A DNA stretch of 33,396 bases from Bacteroidaceae bacterium. Lineage in GTDB: Bacteria; Bacteroidota; Bacteroidia; Bacteroidales; Bacteroidaceae. The notes beneath the pieces are model-generated. The model had not been told where the DNA came from and did not search any database. It was given only the letters and a program-made list of their open reading frames with translations. This document shows, piece after piece, positions 29,185-33,396 of this stretch (positions are counted from its first letter, which is position 1; the number at the start of each line of letters is the position of its first letter). The stretch spans positions 1 through 33,396 of the forward strand of contig JAILEU010000038.1 in the NCBI GenBank assembly GCA_024697785.1, given 5' to 3'. A program made the position numbers and the translations under genes.

Positions 29185-30626
29185 AAAAACCGCTGTCCAC
29201 TCTCCTCATGCTCATCCTCGTGCTGACGAGCTGCACCGGCGGGCCGCTGCCTGTGACGGACGGCGTCGTTCGCACGCCCGACTACGACGGAGCCGTGGTG
29301 CCCTTTAACATCGCCCCGCTGAACTTCTGCCTCGACGGCGCGGAATATGCCCGGGCCAAGGTGGAGGTGCGAGGCCGCAGCGGCTCTATTTCCGTCAGGG
29401 CCAAGCGCGGACGCGTCATGTTCCCCGAACGGCGGTGGCATCGACTGCTGGCGTCTGAGAAGGGGAACACGTTGACGGTCGTGGTAACATCCGCTGGCCA
29501 GCCTTCGTCATTCTCCTTCACGGTATCGCCTGACCCCATCGACGCCTACGTCACCTACCGCCTCATCGACCCCTCGTTCGAGGTGTGGCACCGGATTGAA
29601 ATCCGCGAACGCGACGTCACAGGCTTCCGCGAGCGCATCCTCTCCGACTGGCGCCACACGGACAATAGCTGCATGAACTGCCATATCCACGGACAAAGCC
29701 GGGGTGACCTCAGCTTCTTCCACCTGCGTGGCGAGCACGGTGGCACCATCCTTAACCGCGAGGGCACCCTCCGCAAGCTCACCCTCAAGGCCGACGGCAT
29801 GCCCGTGGCTGCCACCTACGGCGACTTCCATCCCTCGGGACGCTACGCCGTCTTTACGTGGAACAACGTCATCCCCTCGCTGCGCACCCTCGGCAGCCAT
29901 CGCATGGAGGTCTATGACGACGCCAGCGACCTGCTGGTGGCCGACTTCGACGAAAACCGCCTCCTCGTCTCCCCCCTGACGTCGGCAACGGAGGCTTACG
30001 AGACCTTCCCAACCTTCTCGCCCGACGGACGCTACATCTACTTCTGCCGGGCAGACTACGTGCCTGTGCCCGACTCGGTGAAGCAGCTCCGTTACAGCCT
30101 TGTGCGCGTGCCGTTCGATGCCGCGTCGGGCGTCATGGGCGACAGCATCGAGGTGGTGTGGGACGCCTCGCTTCAGCAGGGCTCGGCCTCGCTGCCGAAG
30201 TTCTCGCCCGACGGGCGCTGGCTGTTGTTCTGCCGCTCGGACTACGGCACCTTCCCCATCTGGCATCGCGAGACACAGCTGCTGATGATGGACGTCAGCA
30301 CCGGCGTCACCCGTTCGCCCGCTGTGCTGAAAGCCCCCGACGCCTCGACGTCGTACCACAGCTGGTCGTCCGACGGACGCTGGATAGCTTTTGCCTCCAA
30401 GCGCGGCGACGGCATGTTCGGGCGTGTGTGGTTTGCCCACGTCGATGCCGAGGGGAACGTTGCCACCCCCTTCACGTTGCCTCAGCGCGATCCTGAGCAC
30501 GACCGTCTCTTCCTGCGCTCGTACAACATCCCCGACCTCGGCGCCGCCCCCGTGCCCTTCGATGCCCGCACGATAGGCCGCCTCCGAAAAACCCTCCCCG
30601 CCGAACCGTTCCAAATAAAGCAATAG
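29181..30626 (+). CDS. PD40/TolB-like beta-propeller lipoprotein with CXXCH motif
   Basis: Counted from the ATG at 29181, 481 residues. The N-terminus has a lipoprotein signal (LLMLILVLTSC, lipidated Cys near residue 17). A beta-sandwich region (about 25-150) leads to N-S-C-M-N-C-H (C164, C167, H168), a CXXCH haem-c attachment motif. After it come repeated PD40/WD40-like propeller blades, recognisable by FHPSGRYAVF, FSPDGRYIYFCRAD, FSPDGRWLLFCRSD and WSSDGRWIAFASKR. Some Bacteroidota members are annotated as cytochrome c biosynthesis-related. It is exported and membrane-anchored. A haem is possible but no cytochrome maturation genes are seen here. The frame extends upstream to 28959 but that part is a shadow of the previous gene; the 4-bp ATGA overlap fixes the start. 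Confidence 0.82.
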   Translation: MKKPLSTLLMLILVLTSCTGGPLPVTDGVVRTPDYDGAVVPFNIAPLNFCLDGAEYARAKVEVRGRSGSISVRAKRGRVMFPERRWHRLLASEKGNTLTVVVTSAGQPSSFSFTVSPDPIDAYVTYRLIDPSFEVWHRIEIRERDVTGFRERILSDWRHTDNSCMNCHIHGQSRGDLSFFHLRGEHGGTILNREGTLRKLTLKADGMPVAATYGDFHPSGRYAVFTWNNVIPSLRTLGSHRMEVYDDASDLLVADFDENRLLVSPLTSATEAYETFPTFSPDGRYIYFCRADYVPVPDSVKQLRYSLVRVPFDAASGVMGDSIEVVWDASLQQGSASLPKFSPDGRWLLFCRSDYGTFPIWHRETQLLMMDVSTGVTRSPAVLKAPDASTSYHSWSSDGRWIAFASKRGDGMFGRVWFAHVDAEGNVATPFTLPQRDPEHDRLFLRSYNIPDLGAAPVPFDARTIGRLRKTLPAEPFQIKQ

Positions 30627-30631
30627 TCCCC

Positions 30632-30676
30632 CTATAGTTCCTATAGTCTCTATAGTCCCTATAGTTCCTATAGTTC
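30632..30676 (+). repeat. 9-bp tandem repeats CTATAGTTC (five units)
   Basis: Five contiguous 9-bp units (30632, 30641, 30650, 30659, 30668) differ only in the last two bases. Partial units stand at both ends. They begin 5 bp after the lipoprotein stop and end 40 bp before the transporter start. Such arrays can change copy number by slippage and alter promoter or leader spacing. Confidence 0.8.
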
Positions 30677-30716
30677 CTATAAAAAACCCTAAAAAACCCA
30701 ATAACCCCAAAAAACT

Positions 30717-32102
30717 ATGGACAACAACAACGGATTCTACAAGCTCTCGTGGCTCCAGCGCATTGGCTTCGGCTCAGGCGACATGGCCCAAAACCTCATC
30801 TTCCAGACGGTTGCATGCTTTTTGATGCTGTACCTCACTACGGTATTGAAAATCAACCCAGCCTTTGTCAGTGGACTCATCCTTGCCGTCAGACTTCTTG
30901 ACTGCTTCTGGAGTCCTGTCGTGGGACGATACATCGACAACCACAATCCCAAGCTGGGCAAGTATCGTTCCTATCTTCTCTTCGGAGGCATCCCCCTCAC
31001 GGTGGCAGCCTGCCTCCTGATGCTTCCCGCAGTAGCCTCGTGGCCCATGGGCATGCGCATCGTCTATGCTACAGTTAGCTACACCTTGCTGAGCATGATC
31101 TATTCGGTAGTGAATATACCCTATGGTTCCATCATGGCCAGCATGACGCGCGACAACGACGAAGTGCTTATCCTTACCTCCACCCGCATGGTTTGCGCCA
31201 ATATCGGCCAGATTGTCGTTCAGGCTGGCTTCCCCATCGGCTTGGCCATGTGTGTGCATACGCCTATCGACTGGAACCAGGCCACGTTCATGGCCATCGG
31301 CACCATCCCCGCCTTCATCATCCTGCCATCCCTGCCGATATTGAAGAAATGGTTCGGCAAGAAGGGCCTCTACTATCTGCTTCTCTCGATAGGCTTTGTC
31401 GGATTTGCCATGCTGTTCACCATCGGCAAGTTCTTTGACGTCGAGAGCAGCAAGACCATTGTTCAGATTGCCAAGGTCATGACGGGCGTCGGCCTGCTGG
31501 TCGGCTCGCTGATGTGGGCGCTGGTTCCCGAGGTAATCACCGAGGCCGAGTATCGCACAGGCAACCGTCCGGCTGCCACAGTCAATGCCCTTGCAGGTGT
31601 TGCCTTCAAGGCGGGATTCTCCATAGCCGGCTGGATCACTCCCTTGGTGATGGGGATGATCGGGTTTAACCTTGCCAGCGAAGAGTCGGCCCTCCCGACA
31701 GAGCCAAAGGCCTGGTTCACGGTAACGTGCATTTTTGCCATCGTCGGCTTCGTGCTCCTGACGCTCTGTTTCCTTGGCAGCAAGGAGAACATCACCACGA
31801 CGCCCGAGAAACCCGTCTCGTTCGGTCAGATGTGGCAGGAGTTCAAGGCCAACAAATGTCTGCAGCTTGTGCTTGGCATTTTTGTGGTGGTTTTCTTGGC
31901 TTCGTTCATCAGCGCTCCGGTGAATGCCTATTATCCTAAGCTGAACGAATATTCCGCAACGGCGCAGAATGCCATCCTCTGGTTCACCACGATTATCCCC
32001 GCCATCCTCCTCATCGTCGTGGGCTATCTGATCTACAAGTATCCGCTTACCGATGCGAAGCTCGACGAAATCAATCATGCCATTGAGGCCCGCACAAAAT
32101 GA
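30717..32102 (+). CDS. GPH-family sugar:cation symporter
   Basis: A 461-residue inner-membrane transporter of the glycoside-pentoside-hexuronide family (major facilitator fold), with about twelve hydrophobic segments. Family marks: IGFGSGDMAQNLIFQ near the N-terminus, VGRYIDNHNPKLGKYRSYLLFGG (cytoplasmic loop after helix 2, D-x-x-x-x-x-G-K-x-R), NIPYGSIMASMT, and WALVPEVITEAEYRTGNRP in the second half. GPH members import xylosides, melibiose or glucuronides with H+ or Na+. The next gene is a cytoplasmic GH43, so the likely substrate is a xylose- or arabinose-containing oligosaccharide. Substrate is inference. Confidence 0.9.
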   Translation: MDNNNGFYKLSWLQRIGFGSGDMAQNLIFQTVACFLMLYLTTVLKINPAFVSGLILAVRLLDCFWSPVVGRYIDNHNPKLGKYRSYLLFGGIPLTVAACLLMLPAVASWPMGMRIVYATVSYTLLSMIYSVVNIPYGSIMASMTRDNDEVLILTSTRMVCANIGQIVVQAGFPIGLAMCVHTPIDWNQATFMAIGTIPAFIILPSLPILKKWFGKKGLYYLLLSIGFVGFAMLFTIGKFFDVESSKTIVQIAKVMTGVGLLVGSLMWALVPEVITEAEYRTGNRPAATVNALAGVAFKAGFSIAGWITPLVMGMIGFNLASEESALPTEPKAWFTVTCIFAIVGFVLLTLCFLGSKENITTTPEKPVSFGQMWQEFKANKCLQLVLGIFVVVFLASFISAPVNAYYPKLNEYSATAQNAILWFTTIIPAILLIVVGYLIYKYPLTDAKLDEINHAIEARTK

Positions 32103-32103
32103 T

Positions 32104-32266
32104 GTTTGGTTTAACGTTTAAGGTTTAACGTTTAACGACCATGATAACTTCGTTAATGGACAATGGACAATGGATAATTATCAATTTTCAATTATCAATT
32201 GCGCCGAAGGCGCCGGACGTGTTCGTTAAACATTAAACATTAAACATTAAACGTTAAACGATAAAC
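32104..32266. repeat. GTTTAA / TTAAAC word array with inner hairpins
   Basis: The left arm (32104-32138) has four GTTTAA words; the right arm (32223-32265) has five TTAAAC-type words and is broadly complementary. Between them are repeated ATGGACA and TCAATT words and a GCGCC-GAA-GGCGC hairpin (32201-32213). The array fills the transporter-GH43 gap. No clear promoter is visible, so the two genes may be co-transcribed. Confidence 0.75.
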
Positions 32267-32297
32267 TTTTAACTCTTAACTCTTAACTAATAAAAAC

Positions 32298-33284
32298 ATG
32301 GCAAAGAAAGTTCAAAAGCGTTACCTGTGGCCAGCAGACTACATGGCCGACCCCTCCGTCCACGTCTGGGACGGTAAGTTGTACATTTATCCCTCGCACG
32401 ACTGGGAGAGCGGCATCCCCGAGGATGACTTCGGCAGCCACTTCGACATGAAGGACTACCACGTCCTCTCGCTCGAGGGCGACGATCCCATGACCTCGCC
32501 CGTCAAGGATCACGGCGTCGTGCTTGACAAGCTCGACATCCCCTGGCATGGACGCCAGCTCTGGGACTGCGACGTGGCTCGCAAGAATGGCAAGTACTAC
32601 ATGTACTTCCCGATGAAGGACCAGACGGACATCTTTCGCTTTGGCGTCGCTATTGCCGACAACCCCTGCGGCCCGTTCATCCCTCAGCCTAAGCCCATGA
32701 ACGGCAGCTACTCCATCGACGTCTGCGTGCTCGAGGACGAGGGCGAACACTACTTCTACTTCGGCGGCATCTGGGGCGGACAGCTCCAGCGCTATCGCGA
32801 CAACAAGGCGCTCGACACAGGCTCCACCTTCCCTGCCGACGATGAGCCCGCCATACCTCCCCGCGTGGCACGCCTGAGCGACGATATGCTGGAGTTTGCC
32901 GAGGCTCCGCGCCCCATCGTCATCCTCGACGAACAGGGTAAGCCCCTCACGGCGGGCGACAATCACCGCCGCTTCTTCGAAGCCTCGTGGGTGCATAAGA
33001 TGAATGGCAAGTACTACTTCAGCTACTCCACGGGCGACACCCATCACCTCTGCTATGCCGTGGGCGACAACCCCTACGGCCCCTTCACCTATCAGGGCGA
33101 GATTCTGACGCCCGTCGTCGGATGGACTACCCATCACAGCATCGTGCAGTTCGGGGGCAAGTGGTATCTCTTCCACCACGACAGCGTGCCCTCCGGCGGC
33201 CGCACGTGGCTCCGCAGCCTGAAAGTCTGCCCCCTCACCATCGACGCCGACGGCCACATCGAAACCGTCGAGGGAATGGACTAA
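32298..33284 (+). CDS. Cytoplasmic GH43 glycosidase (beta-xylosidase / alpha-arabinofuranosidase type)
   Basis: A 328-residue five-bladed propeller hydrolase without signal peptide. The GH43 triad is present: general base D18 in YMADPSVHVW, pKa-modulating D141 in SYSIDVCVLED and general acid E228 in FFEASWVHK. Other typical segments are NGKYYMYFPMKD and NGKYYFSYSTGD. GH43 enzymes release xylose or arabinose from short oligosaccharides; intracellular ones work after uptake. It sits 195 bp after a GPH transporter on the same strand, a recurring import-and-cleave pair in Bacteroidota. The subfamily is not determined, so the exact bond is uncertain. Confidence 0.9.
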   Translation: MAKKVQKRYLWPADYMADPSVHVWDGKLYIYPSHDWESGIPEDDFGSHFDMKDYHVLSLEGDDPMTSPVKDHGVVLDKLDIPWHGRQLWDCDVARKNGKYYMYFPMKDQTDIFRFGVAIADNPCGPFIPQPKPMNGSYSIDVCVLEDEGEHYFYFGGIWGGQLQRYRDNKALDTGSTFPADDEPAIPPRVARLSDDMLEFAEAPRPIVILDEQGKPLTAGDNHRRFFEASWVHKMNGKYYFSYSTGDTHHLCYAVGDNPYGPFTYQGEILTPVVGWTTHHSIVQFGGKWYLFHHDSVPSGGRTWLRSLKVCPLTIDADGHIETVEGMD

Positions 33285-33315
33285 CCCCTCCACTCTTTCC
33301 TCAAGAAATGCGAAT

Positions 33316-33347
33316 AAAAGTGCGCCACCTGCCCGTGACGCACTTTT
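33316..33347 (+). terminator. Terminator after the GH43 gene
   Basis: AAAAGTGCG (33316-33324) pairs with CGCACTTTT (33339-33347), and two further T follow. The A and T runs on both sides allow use in both directions. Nothing further is recognisable up to the window end. Confidence 0.8.
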
Positions 33348-33396
33348 TTGGGTTACCCAAATCGGTCGTTAGGATTTATGTCAGATTAGTATTTGT

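Noticed and set aside
29508..30710. 400-codon minus-strand frame opposite the beta-propeller lipoprotein
   Set aside because: Its N-terminus is the translated 9-bp repeat and the rest is antisense of a clear lipoprotein gene.

Overview
The window looks like a chromosome segment of a Bacteroidota bacterium, most likely Bacteroidales and probably Prevotella-like. The evidence is direct. Genes are preceded by the Bacteroidota promoter pattern (TTTG, 19-20 bases, TAnnTTTG) and almost never by a Shine-Dalgarno sequence. The families present (Porin_10-type porin, DUF4468, DUF6057, PspC/PadR cluster, GPH transporter plus GH43) are typical of that phylum. The assignment to genus is inference, made mainly from the GC-rich core and its word-repeat intergenic regions.

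Layout. 1-140: 3' end of a 5S rRNA gene and its terminator. 139-2000 (minus): PspC / PadR / PspC envelope-stress operon. 2149-2631: MarR regulator. 2685-5224 (minus): enolase and an FprA-type flavodiiron protein. 5396-5914: acyl-carrier-protein-like protein with a long charged tail. 5960-9835 (minus): four-gene set (DUF4468 protein, small membrane protein, porin, Gfo/Idh/MocA oxidoreductase) read from one clear promoter. 9949-14091: divergent secreted GH29 fucosidase and GH31 alpha-xylosidase/glucosidase. 14188-14274: tRNA-Ser(CGA).

14280 to about 25585 is an AT-rich accessory island just downstream of the tRNA. It holds: a tyrosine integrase that has lost its N-terminus; a roughly 4-kb phage-like block on the minus strand (broken DUF6549-like gene, two-repeat small protein, small lipoprotein, lysozyme plus ADP-ribosyltransferase protein, putative immunity protein, gene fragment); a plus-strand cargo of a DUF2971 protein, a large leucine-rich-repeat protein and an AlbA/Schlafen-type ATPase, the last preceded by a 27-codon stub of a relative; an IS21 end with a dead istA fragment; and a gene-free stretch with a mirror-symmetric array of twelve 11-bp iterons followed by 21-bp tandem repeats.

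25585-33396 returns to GC-rich core: omega-amidase-like nitrilase, secreted cyclophilin, DUF6057 membrane protein translationally coupled to a CXXCH-bearing beta-propeller lipoprotein, and a GPH sugar transporter with a cytoplasmic GH43 glycosidase. The transporter and GH43 probably import and cleave pentose-containing oligosaccharides. The intergenic regions here contain arrays of short words, three of them arranged as nested inverted arms.

The strongest candidates for something undescribed are: (1) the lysozyme-ART / immunity cassette with its own promoter and a perfect Shine-Dalgarno site; (2) the mirror-symmetric iteron array; (3) the GGTTTA/TAAACC hairpin tree at 27484-27650; (4) a 71-bp promoter cassette present in two inverted copies 15.7 kb apart.
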